A stretch of 64,000 nt of DNA from the NCBI RefSeq assembly GCF_049852125.1, contig NZ_CP187532.1, positions 1,674,001 through 1,738,000 of the forward strand, read 5' to 3'. Source of the DNA: Senimuribacter sp049852125. Its GTDB lineage: Bacteria; Bacillota; Clostridia; Peptostreptococcales; Anaerovoracaceae. The position numbers and the translations under genes are program-made. The notes below the pieces were generated by a model that did not search any database, was not told the DNA's origin, and saw only the letters and a list, made by a program, of their open reading frames with translations. Shown here in pieces: positions 1 to 6,089 of the stretch (positions within the stretch are counted from its first letter, which is position 1; each line of letters opens with the position of its first letter).

Positions 1-154
1 TATTGAGCAGCGTAGTCTTTCCGCTGCCGGACGAACCGATGATTGCCGCAAACTCCCCTTCTTCTATGGAAATACTTACTCCATCCAGCGCTCGCACCGC
101 GCAGGGCGGTACTGCGTAAATTTTTTGCAGATTCTCTGTTTTGACAACTTCCAT
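1..154 (-). CDS. ABC transporter ATP-binding protein, N-terminal part (cut by window edge)
   Basis: Only the first 51 codons are present. The ATG is at 152-154 and the gene runs off the left edge. The sequence starts MEVVKTENLQKIYAV, continues with an ALDGVSISIEEGE stretch and reaches a Walker A motif, IIGSSGSGKTTLLN. This is the usual start of MacB/LolD/BceA-type ATPases, which energise peptide export, lipoprotein release or antimicrobial-peptide detoxification. It lies about 125 bp downstream of a response regulator-kinase pair on the same strand. That order is typical of Bce modules, in which a permease gene would follow. Family is sure; the substrate cannot be told. Confidence 0.9.
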   Translation of the reverse strand, partial: MEVVKTENLQKIYAVPPCAVRALDGVSISIEEGEFAAIIGSSGSGKTTLLN

Positions 155-280
155 CTAAACACCTTCCTTTCTGCCTCTATCCTACCAAATAGTATTTACA
201 ATTTCCTTACAAAAAGAAAAACTGTCCCCGCAAAATTACACCCTGTGTATTTTGCCGCACAGTTTTCTCCTGTCTTATTA

Positions 281-1126
281 TCATCGCGCAGGCAGAAAAA
301 TCGATACTTTCAGACCCTGCTTCTGCCTTTTTACTTTCATAAATCCGTCATGCTGGCTGATGATTTCCCTCGCCAAATAAAGTCCGATGCCAAATCCTTC
401 CTCCACCGTCACGCGTTTTCCTCGGTAAAACCGCTGAAAGATCAGATTTTCTTCTCCCTCTTCTATGCCAATGCCGTTATCCTCCACGGAAATTTCCGTA
501 AACATGGCATTCTTTTCTGCTTTGATCAGAATCCTTCCGCCATCCTGCATGTATTTCACACTGTTATCCAAAAGATTTACCACTGCTTCTCCCAGCCAGT
601 TCGCGTCGTGGGGCACAGATAAACCCGGGTCCATGGAAAGCTGCACATCAATGTGCTTTTCCAGCGCCTGCTGACGTATCTGCAAAATGCAGGAAAGCAA
701 TGTTTCGTGCAGACTGCAGGATTCTTTTCGGATTTGTATGACGCGGCTCTCCAGCCTCGCCATTTTTATAAAACTCTCCGTTAAAAACCGAATTCTCTGC
801 TCTGCGGCAATGACAGCCTGAAAGTAAGCCGTCTGCTCCTGCGCCGAAAGGTTTTCCGAAGAAAGAAGTTCCAGATAGCTTTCCATATTCGCAAGAGGAT
901 TGCGCAGCTGATGGGCAATTTCACTGATCAGCTCCTTCAGTCCATCTCGTTCTCTGCACACTTGCTGCTTGCTCTCCCAGATCTGATCGGAAAGCCTGAC
1001 TAACTGATGAGAAATCTTCGACGGCAGCGTATCTGAAATACAATCCGCGAGTTCCAGCCTCTTGCCGTGATTTATGGTTTCTAGCGCTTCAGATAGTTCC
1101 TCCAGCGCTTTTTTTGTATTTCGCAT
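281..1126 (-). CDS. Sensor histidine kinase, apparently soluble, BceS-like context
   Basis: 281 residues. The H-box is SEIAHQLRNPLANM with the phospho-acceptor at about His72. The ATP-binding domain has an N-box (NLLDNSVKYM), DNGIGI and a G2 box (GFGIGLYLA). It should autophosphorylate and pass phosphate to the regulator encoded 8 bp upstream. I see no transmembrane helix. The first 60 residues are hydrophilic and partly helical, whereas classical BceS kinases have two N-terminal helices. Sensing may therefore go through the transporter or a cytoplasmic partner. The start follows AGGAAG at 4 bp. Kinase function is sure; the Bce-type role is inferred from the ABC ATPase next door. Confidence 0.9.
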   Translation of the reverse strand: MRNTKKALEELSEALETINHGKRLELADCISDTLPSKISHQLVRLSDQIWESKQQVCRERDGLKELISEIAHQLRNPLANMESYLELLSSENLSAQEQTAYFQAVIAAEQRIRFLTESFIKMARLESRVIQIRKESCSLHETLLSCILQIRQQALEKHIDVQLSMDPGLSVPHDANWLGEAVVNLLDNSVKYMQDGGRILIKAEKNAMFTEISVEDNGIGIEEGEENLIFQRFYRGKRVTVEEGFGIGLYLAREIISQHDGFMKVKRQKQGLKVSIFLPAR

Positions 1127-1134
1127 CGCACTTC

Positions 1135-1803
1135 CTACTTTCCAAAAGTATAACCTATTCCAAATACATTCCTGATGAAAATCGGTTCCTCCAGATTGGG
1201 CTCGATTTTCTTTCTCAGTCTGCTCAGCGTCACATTTACGGTATTTTCCTCTACAAAAGCGCCGTCCGCGTCCCAGACCTGTTCCAGCATCATTTCTCTG
1301 GTCACGACTCTGCCCCGGTTTTTTACAAGAAGCTCCAGCACTTTATATTCCTTGGCAGTCAAATTGATGGCTTCACCCCGATAGGTTACCGACTTTCTGT
1401 CAAAGTCCATTGCAAGTTCCAGATAGGAAAATCGCTGATTCTGACCGCTGCTCCTGCGCAGGATCGCCTCCACATGTTTCAAAAGCACCGCCATGGGAAA
1501 CGGTTTGACAAGATAATCGTCCGCGCCAAGATCAAAAGCTCGAATCATGTCACTTTCATCATCTCTTGCCGTCAAAAACATCACCGGCGTCTGCCCGGAT
1601 TCTCGAACACGCCTGCAAAGTGTAAAACCATCGCCTGCAGGCAGATTCACATCCACAATGAATAAATCCGGCTGCTTGTCAATCAGCACCGTTCCTTCCC
1701 CGTAGGAATGCGCCCTGTCTACCGCATAATCTGCTTTTTTCAACGTCTGATACAACGCCTCGTTGAACAGCCTGTCATCCTCCACAATGGCAATCCGCTT
1801 CAT
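1135..1803 (-). CDS. OmpR/PhoB-family response regulator
   Basis: 222 residues. The N-terminal receiver domain has the acidic pair EDD at 8-10, the phospho-acceptor at about Asp51 (FIVDVNLPAGDGF), the switch Thr in FLTARDDE and the conserved Lys in DYLVKPF. The C-terminal winged helix (about 125-222) contains LTAKEYKVLELLVKNRGRVV, typical of OmpR proteins. It is the first gene of a regulator-kinase-ABC operon and probably activates that transporter, as BceR does. A possible -10 (TACAAT on the minus strand, 1834-1839) lies about 30 bp upstream of the start, without a clear -35. Confidence 0.93.
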   Translation of the reverse strand: MKRIAIVEDDRLFNEALYQTLKKADYAVDRAHSYGEGTVLIDKQPDLFIVDVNLPAGDGFTLCRRVRESGQTPVMFLTARDDESDMIRAFDLGADDYLVKPFPMAVLLKHVEAILRRSSGQNQRFSYLELAMDFDRKSVTYRGEAINLTAKEYKVLELLVKNRGRVVTREMMLEQVWDADGAFVEENTVNVTLSRLRKKIEPNLEEPIFIRNVFGIGYTFGK

Positions 1804-1904
1804 CCTTGACTCCTTTCATGCCCATTCGTTTCTATTGTAGCAAAGAAATCCGAAAAGGGAAATACTTTTCTTTGGGCATGACACAGCAAAGACGCAAACC
1901 GAAA

Positions 1905-2261
1905 GTTTTGCAAAGTCATTCAAATTAGCGGTTGCCTGCACAACTTTCTCATCCCGAAAAACCTAAGAGTTTTGCAAATCAAGCCAATTCGACTTCAATT
2001 GCACAACTTTACATCAAATCAACCCTCGAAAGTTTTGCAAGGTTATTCAAATCAGCGGTTGCCTGCACAACTTTGTCATCCCGAAAAACCTAAAAGTTTT
2101 GCAAATCAGGCTGATTCGACTTCAACTGCACAACTTTACATCGAATCTGCCCTCGAAAGTTTTGCAAAGTCATTCAAATCAGCGGTTGCCTGCACAACTT
2201 TGTCATCCCGAAAAGCCTAAGAGTTTTGCAAATCAATCTGATTCGACTTCAATTGCACAAC
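1905..2261. repeat. Phased inverted half-site array 1 (12 half-sites)
   Basis: Half-sites alternate in orientation: GTTTTGCA at 1905, 1969, 2032, 2096, 2159 and 2223, and TGCACAAC at 1937, 2000, 2064, 2127, 2191 and 2254. Spacing is always 31 or 32 bp. The sequence between sites also repeats with a period of about 127 bp. All six left sites carry GTTTTGCA instead of the GTTGTGCA usual in the other arrays, so an RNA hairpin here would have a U-C mismatch in every stem. The array fills the gap between the response-regulator promoter and the end of the small-protein locus. It is not a CRISPR array, and short ORFs across it are artefacts of the repeat. Confidence 0.9.
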
Positions 2262-2376
2262 TTCAACCATCCTGTGGGCACATTCTAAAGCCGTGGTAGG
2301 CATGTTAACGTGGGGAATTTTGGATATAGAATTCTATTTTTCAGCAATTACTGCCATTTACAGCATACGAAATGCA

Positions 2377-2592
2377 TCAAAATTCGTTTTCTTTCCCATC
2401 TTCTTCTGCTTTCTCAAGTGTTTCTAAAAGCTTTTCCAAAGTCTTATGATACTGATCGTAGCAGTAACCTAAGAAAAACGCAATCGGTCCAACTGCTGCA
2501 GACAAAATAATAATAGGGTTTACTGTTGTAAAGCATGCAATAAGGATGCAGCCAATAGTAATTGCTGGTAATATAAACTTCATATGCTTCAT
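2377..2592 (-). CDS. Small membrane protein, 71 aa
   Basis: Not a family I recognise. Two hydrophobic helices (about 5-24 and 27-45) are followed by a charged, probably coiled tail rich in Glu and Lys (YHKTLEKLLETLEKAEEDG). The start follows GGAAGGAAATGCA. It is the last gene of the leftward small-protein series. The codons for its tail (2404-2478) are copied exactly at 4691-4765, so this gene is the intact parent of that fragment. Immunity protein, holin-like protein and membrane anchor are all possible. Confidence 0.7.
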   Translation of the reverse strand: MKHMKFILPAITIGCILIACFTTVNPIIILSAAVGPIAFFLGYCYDQYHKTLEKLLETLEKAEEDGKENEF

Positions 2593-2635
2593 TGCATTTC
2601 CTTCCTTTCAAAACTGCGCCTTATAGTTCTTTTCC

Positions 2636-2893
2636 CTATTTACAAGTTTTTTTCACAGTCTCGTCTTTTTTAGAAAATCCAATATGTATTAATACAAAAG
2701 AGATCGCGTAAGATATTATCACAAAAATTGCACTGACTGGATTTAAAAAATCATACCACCTCATCGTAAAGTCCTTGCCACTCATAATACAAATATACCT
2801 TGCAACTTCACTTATTTCTAAGATCATCGCAACAACAAGACTTGTTAGTAGCATCATAACAAGACCTACAATCTTTATAGTATTTTTATTCAT
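2636..2893 (-). CDS. Small membrane protein, 85 aa
   Basis: Two confident membrane helices are visible: about 8-27 (VGLVMMLLTSLVVAMILEI) and about 52-72. A short lysine-rich cytoplasmic end follows (SKKDETVKKTCK). No catalytic motif is seen. Its ATG overlaps the stop of the upstream 62-residue gene in an ATGA arrangement, so the two are translationally coupled. Function unknown; it belongs with the neighbouring small membrane proteins. Confidence 0.7.
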   Translation of the reverse strand: MNKNTIKIVGLVMMLLTSLVVAMILEISEVARYICIMSGKDFTMRWYDFLNPVSAIFVIISYAISFVLIHIGFSKKDETVKKTCK

Positions 2894-3078
2894 TTCATTC
2901 CTTTCAGCCTATCAACAAACGCCACGATTATTCCAACTATGATAGCATAAAGAACAAAAGCTCCACCTTTTACAATAGGCGACAAAGTTACTAAATTGTC
3001 ACCAACTAGTTCAAATGCGATTATAATTATTGCAATTGCTACTAATATTATAATGCTTTTTATCGTTGCCTTTTTCAT
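2890..3078 (-). CDS. Small membrane protein, 62 aa
   Basis: 62 residues with two hydrophobic helices (SIIILVAIAIIIIAFELVG and GGAFVLYAIIVGIIVAFV) and a basic end. The start follows GGGGGC at 4 bp. It overlaps the next gene by four bases and follows the gene of the 209-residue secreted protein. A compact two-helix protein right behind a secreted protein with a hydrophobic core is the usual place for an immunity protein, but this is inference only. Confidence 0.7.
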   Translation of the reverse strand: MKKATIKSIIILVAIAIIIIAFELVGDNLVTLSPIVKGGAFVLYAIIVGIIVAFVDRLKGMK

Positions 3079-3116
3079 AATTGCCCCCTTGTAAATACCA
3101 CAGAATCATTGAAAAC

Positions 3117-3746
3117 TTATTTTTGTCTTGTCTTGGTGCTCGTTACCAAATCCGGATCAACCTTTTTCCCTGTTTCTTTATTGTAAATTTTGAATACTGT
3201 TTTCTGATAGAAATAGGTTCTGTCAGATTTAGTCCATGTTTCCATTTTATACGTATATGAAGCACCCGCATCAGTAATAATAGCAGAAGCTAATGCCGCT
3301 ATCGCTGCGGATCCCGCCCCTGGATTCATGGCGGCAATTGCTACAATAACAGCTACAGTTGTCCATGCTGCAGGCTTGAAAGAGCCTGTAGTAGTAGATA
3401 CTAATTTGTAGTCTGTTGATGCGGCATACCACTGTACTGCGTTAACATTTTCTATAAAACGTCCATCTAAAGCACCAAAAGTCAATTCATTGGTAAAGCT
3501 ACTTATAACCATGTTAGAGCTATTATAAACTGTAGCAACTACTTTATCACGACAAAACTGTCTTACCAGAATATATTGCTTACCATCAAGTTCAAACTGT
3601 TCTGAAACAGTTATTTCTGCTTCAGCACTACCTATTGCCGCAAAAGAACTCATTGCGCAACTGGCAAATAGCACAAAACATAACACCATAGCAATTAATT
3701 TATGTATACTATTCTTATTAATAGTTATTCTATTCTTCTCTCCCAT
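3117..3746 (-). CDS. Secreted protein with an Ala/Gly-rich hydrophobic segment, 209 aa
   Basis: The N-terminus is a signal peptide: basic residues 1-16, a hydrophobic core at about 17-36, and probable cleavage after SSFAA. A polar, probably beta-rich domain follows (about 40-120). Then comes a striking hydrophobic Ala/Gly-rich stretch (about 125-160, with AVIVAIAAMNPGAGSAAIAA), and a basic C-terminal part (TRTRQK-like end). A secreted protein with one internal membrane-active segment recalls large unmodified bacteriocins, but I cannot name a family. The start is a weak site overlapping the stop of a 24-codon upstream ORF (TAGATG). Confidence 0.7.
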   Translation of the reverse strand: MGEKNRITINKNSIHKLIAMVLCFVLFASCAMSSFAAIGSAEAEITVSEQFELDGKQYILVRQFCRDKVVATVYNSSNMVISSFTNELTFGALDGRFIENVNAVQWYAASTDYKLVSTTTGSFKPAAWTTVAVIVAIAAMNPGAGSAAIAALASAIITDAGASYTYKMETWTKSDRTYFYQKTVFKIYNKETGKKVDPDLVTSTKTRQK

Positions 3747-3821
3747 CTAAATCTTTCTCGCTCTCTGCAACTGATATAGCTTTCCCTCTATGCTTTCCGG
3801 AACTACTCTTAACAATGACAT
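3747..3821 (-). CDS. Possible 24-aa leader peptide upstream of the secreted protein gene
   Basis: The ORF starts ATG at 3821, preceded by GGTGGGAT, and encodes MSLLRVVPESIEGKLYQLQR plus four more residues. Its TAG stop is followed directly by the ATG of the 209-residue gene (TAGATG). That gene has a poor ribosome binding site of its own, so coupling is plausible. The ORF could also be chance, since it is short and has no recognisable motif. Confidence 0.3.
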   Translation of the reverse strand: MSLLRVVPESIEGKLYQLQRARKI

Positions 3822-3840
3822 ATCCCACCAGCTTTTGCTG

Positions 3841-4287
3841 CTATTTCGAATACTTCAGCGTGGTTTCATACTTCTGACCGTTTTCTTCCCACTGTATCAG
3901 AACTGCAATTTCTTTGGGCTTGTCGCCAAAGGAAACTAATGTATAAAATACAGGCTTTTCTTCATTGATTCCCAGTGCAAATTGTACTCGATAAGGTATA
4001 TGCCCCGGATACTGACTCAATTTCCCATTTCGATCCTGCGCATATAGCAGCTCTCCATTATAGGATGTTTGTGCCCAAACGCAATCAATTTTTTCTACTC
4101 CTTCATAAACCAATGTTCCTTCCCAGTCTTCAAAGTAGAGACTTTCTCGAAAAAATATTGCACGCCAGCGTCCATCCTCTGACTTTAATTCTACTTTAGG
4201 CACAGTTAAACTATTGATGGCCAAAATTACGAGAATTACTGCACAACATAGTGCCAAACGTTTTACAATTTTAATTTTTCGATTCAT
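3841..4287 (-). CDS. Membrane-anchored hypothetical protein
   Basis: 148 residues from the ATG at 4287; a GTG three codons upstream (4296) is the alternative start. A basic end is followed by one membrane helix (about 8-27, LALCCAVILVILAINSLTV). A beta-rich extracytoplasmic domain comes next, with aromatic and acidic residues (WRAIFFRESLYFEDWEGTLVYEG) and a lysine-rich end. One helix plus a small outer domain suits a surface-exposed anchor or an immunity/inhibitor protein. No family recognised. It lies in the leftward small-protein series. Confidence 0.65.
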   Translation of the reverse strand: MNRKIKIVKRLALCCAVILVILAINSLTVPKVELKSEDGRWRAIFFRESLYFEDWEGTLVYEGVEKIDCVWAQTSYNGELLYAQDRNGKLSQYPGHIPYRVQFALGINEEKPVFYTLVSFGDKPKEIAVLIQWEENGQKYETTLKYSK

Positions 4288-4363
4288 CAAAGGCACCTAT
4301 TCCACATAGAAAAACTAATAATGTCAGCATCTGCTGAATTAAAGTAAATTGCATTATGTTCAT
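4271..4363 (-). CDS. Possible 30-aa hydrophobic peptide
   Basis: The ORF MNIMQFTLIQ to GAFDESKN starts six bases after the stop of the 37-residue ORF and has GAGGG close to its ATG. It contains one hydrophobic stretch and overlaps the start of the next gene in another frame. It may be a coupled micro-protein or chance. The spacing of the ribosome site (about 3 bp) is short, which lowers confidence. Confidence 0.3.
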   Translation of the reverse strand: MNIMQFTLIQQMLTLLVFLCGIGAFDESKN

Positions 4364-4372
4364 TTGCCCTCA

Positions 4373-4486
4373 TTATTTTCGCTTTTTATTATTTTTTATA
4401 CATTGTTTGATATACAAGTATATCAAGATTCCTCCAATTATGCTCCAAATAATCAAATTTGGAATATTCCATTCAGTTCGAATCAT
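4373..4486 (-). CDS. Single-helix membrane micro-protein, 37 aa
   Basis: Reads MIRTEWNIPNLIIWSIIGG, then ILIYLYIKQ and a basic tail. It has one membrane helix (about 11-27) and a strongly positive C-terminus. GGGAG lies 8 bp upstream of the ATG, inside the end of the preceding reading frame whose stop is 3 bp away, so translation is probably coupled. Small basic single-helix proteins occur as toxins, immunity proteins or regulators. Nothing more specific can be said. Confidence 0.5.
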   Translation of the reverse strand: MIRTEWNIPNLIIWSIIGGILIYLYIKQCIKNNKKRK

Positions 4487-4488
4487 TT

Positions 4489-4704
4489 TTAAAACTCCCA
4501 CTGAAGACTTTGAACTACATCAACGCTATTAGTATTTTTCTTTGTAAGCTTTACTGCACTTTTGCAGTAATAATATTTCGTGGTCAAATTATCACCAAGC
4601 TCAGGCAAAGGACCTATCTTACAGGTCACTTTAATCCGATAATAAATACTCTCTCCAAATTTTGTTGCTGTTGTTGAAGTTCCTGTCCTATTCTGCTTTC
4701 TCAA
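4489..4704 (-). pseudogene. C-terminal remnant of a secreted-protein gene
   Basis: The frame is open over 71 codons but can only begin at a TTG inside sequence copied from another gene. Residues from about GTSTTATKFGESIYYRIKV to the end look like the tail of a larger secreted protein. The 5' part has been replaced at about 4690/4691 by the 75-bp segment copied from the 2377-2592 gene. I read it as a truncated gene joined to a fragment by recombination. It may still be translated through coupling. Confidence 0.5.
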
Positions 4705-4798
4705 GTGTTTCTAAAAGCTTTTCCAAAGTCTTATGATACTGATCGTAGCAGTAACCTAAGAAAAAACCAATCGATCCAAATTCCCCCTCATATCTCAT
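4688..4798 (-). pseudogene. Fragment of the 71-aa membrane protein gene, 36 codons
   Basis: The ATG overlaps the stop of the 285-residue gene. The frame reads MRYEGEFGSIGFF, then the tail of the 2377-2592 protein (LGYCYDQYHKTLEKLLETL), and stops early at KAE. Bases 4691-4765 are identical to 2404-2478. The membrane helices of the parent are missing, so this is a copied 3' fragment. It could still yield a soluble, coiled 36-residue peptide. Confidence 0.55.
4691..4765. repeat. 75-bp direct copy of 2404-2478
   Basis: Both copies run from TTCTGCTTTCTCAAG to CCTAAGAAAAA without a mismatch over 75 bp, then share 9 of the next 12 bases, then diverge. The two copies are 2.3 kb apart in the same orientation, so recombination between them could delete the genes in between. 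An identical copy among diverged neighbours points to a recent duplication or gene-conversion event. Confidence 0.9.
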
Positions 4799-5645
4799 CA
4801 GTTCTTAAAATATAAACATGCTCTTTCACACTTGCGGTTCTATTTGTTTTATCAATAGAAACAAATCCTACTCTTGAATCCAATTGCAGATAATACGGCC
4901 CGCGCATCGTTCCAACTAAACCGGTTCGATCATATTTTAAAGTACTTAAAATGTTGATATCTGATGAACCTGGTGTTTTCGCGTACTGATCCGTAATTTT
5001 ATAATAACAGGAAGGATTTGTTAATGCTCCAGCATAATATGGTGTTAAATCACAACCAGTTGCTTCTAACCCAGCACTACTAATTTTATAATGATTTTTC
5101 GCAGTTAATTCAACTACACCTGTTGCAGTAGGAAATCCATACCTATATTTTGAAGTAAAGTATCTAGAACCATATCCTTTATCAACAGTTCTGTAAATAA
5201 TGTGATCTTTTGTCACTACATCCATACTCATTGGAGAAATTGAAGTTTCCTCACAATCAGTTAGGTCTAAATCCTCTAATACTTCGCCTTCTGCCAAATC
5301 ATAGAAAATCAGTTCTGCAGTAGCGCCATTATCAAAGGTATATGAAATTTTCCTATAAACCTGATCATTTTCAAGTGTCGGCTCACTTTCATTTATTGTA
5401 GTTGCCACCTCATCCATTGCTAGCAGATAGTATTCTTCCATAGCTTTATCGGTTGCCCTTTCCTCAATTGTATTTATCTCTTGAGCAGTAAGAATTCCAT
5501 CTGCATTTGCTTCCTTCATTGCTGTTAAAACTTTCTCACCGCTAACTAGCTCTTTTGTATCAAATCCAAAATCGGCATAGGCAAAACTACTGGAAACAAC
5601 GAATGCAAATATTGTTGCGATAATAGCTAATTTTGAATATTTCAT
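4788..5645 (-). CDS. Secreted hypothetical protein, 285 aa
   Basis: A clear signal peptide is visible (MKYSKLAIIATIFAFVVSSS, cleavage near AYA at about 24). An acidic, helical region follows at about 30-85 (SGEKVLTAMKEANADGILTA, which resembles an EF-hand-like or Asp/Gly loop). A beta-rich C-terminal half has many Tyr and two Cys (about residues 198 and 213). No family recognised. AAAGGAG lies 7 bp upstream, inside the end of the preceding 52-residue gene. It is the largest product of the locus led by the GTG-started peptide and is a candidate effector. Confidence 0.75.
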   Translation of the reverse strand: MKYSKLAIIATIFAFVVSSSFAYADFGFDTKELVSGEKVLTAMKEANADGILTAQEINTIEERATDKAMEEYYLLAMDEVATTINESEPTLENDQVYRKISYTFDNGATAELIFYDLAEGEVLEDLDLTDCEETSISPMSMDVVTKDHIIYRTVDKGYGSRYFTSKYRYGFPTATGVVELTAKNHYKISSAGLEATGCDLTPYYAGALTNPSCYYKITDQYAKTPGSSDINILSTLKYDRTGLVGTMRGPYYLQLDSRVGFVSIDKTNRTASVKEHVYILRTDEI

Positions 5646-5647
5646 TT

Positions 5648-5806
5648 CTAACTCCTTTTATGATCTTCTTCATTGTATTCATTTTCATTTTTTTTACAAG
5701 AGATATTGCTTACTACATTATATATCCTTATGGTATAAATTAAGCTTATAATAGGCAGCGCATATTGAATCACGATTCCAATAAGTGTAAATATATCAAA
5801 TAACAT
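5648..5806 (-). CDS. Small membrane protein, 52 aa
   Basis: An ORF MLFDIFTLIGIVIQYALPII to EEDHKRS with an excellent ribosome site (GGAGGGTGAG, 5 bp before the ATG). It has one or two membrane helices (about 4-30) and a charged C-terminus. Two bases separate it from the 285-residue secreted protein gene, whose ribosome site lies inside it. It may be an accessory or export partner of that protein. Function unknown. Confidence 0.65.
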   Translation of the reverse strand: MLFDIFTLIGIVIQYALPIISLIYTIRIYNVVSNISCKKNENEYNEEDHKRS

Positions 5807-5901
5807 TAATCTCACCCTCCTATATCTTATTTTTATTGTAAGGAAACTCTTTTATGTATTTTACATTTACACCACCTCTATAACCACAACAACACCTAAC
5901 A

Positions 5902-5964
5902 CTATTTTCCCCCAAGCAGCTTTTTCAGCCACTCCCACCAATTGGAATCAAGATACTCTGGCAC
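5902..5964 (-). CDS. GTG-started 20-aa amphipathic peptide, candidate signal or effector
   Basis: The frame reads MPEYLDSNWWEWLKKLLGGK. GGAGG lies exactly 7 bp before the GTG at 5962-5964, which is strong support for translation. The peptide has acidic and aromatic residues at the front (WWEW) and a cationic amphipathic end (LKKLLGGK). It has no Cys, so it is not a classical AgrD thiolactone precursor, and no leader-type double Gly precedes a core. It lies about 125 bp downstream of an AgrC-like kinase gene and behind a probable LytTR-controlled promoter. It may be an unmodified pheromone or a phenol-soluble-modulin-like peptide. Confidence 0.6.
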   Translation of the reverse strand: MPEYLDSNWWEWLKKLLGGK

Positions 5965-6013
5965 ACACTCACCTCCCGCAAACCTATTTGCTAACACCTT
6001 CTAGGTTTACTCT

Positions 6014-6081
6014 ATCATAGGTCTGCACAGGTTCCAATCTGTATGTTGCAGATGGTCGTTTTTTTGATGTAGGTGGTCGTT
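6014..6081 (-). promoter_or_regulatory. Probable LytTR-type operator and promoter for the peptide gene
   Basis: On the minus strand the octamer AACGACCA occurs twice (6074-6081 and 6053-6060) with a period of exactly 21 bp, two helical turns. This matches the direct-repeat geometry known for AgrA/LytTR regulators. Downstream is TATGAT (6014-6019). No good -35 sits 17 bp upstream of it, which suits an activator-dependent promoter. Transcription would start about 40 bp before the GTG of the peptide. The cognate regulator is probably the LytTR protein encoded at 7388-8089. Confidence 0.7.
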
Positions 6082-6089
6082 TACTTTCC

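Noticed and set aside
1905..2261. CRISPR array
   Set aside because: The conserved part is only 8-12 bp, alternates in orientation, the spacers are themselves repeated, and no cas gene is in the window.
1972..2299. Two ORFs of 66 and 82 codons over array 1
   Set aside because: They are translated array repeats with the same peptide twice; no start signal.
3117..3746. Naming the 209-residue protein a known bacteriocin
   Set aside because: The architecture is suggestive, but I see no family signature, so only the description is given.
5902..5964. AgrD-type cyclic thiolactone precursor
   Set aside because: The peptide has no Cys and no AgrD-like tail, and no AgrB gene lies in the window.
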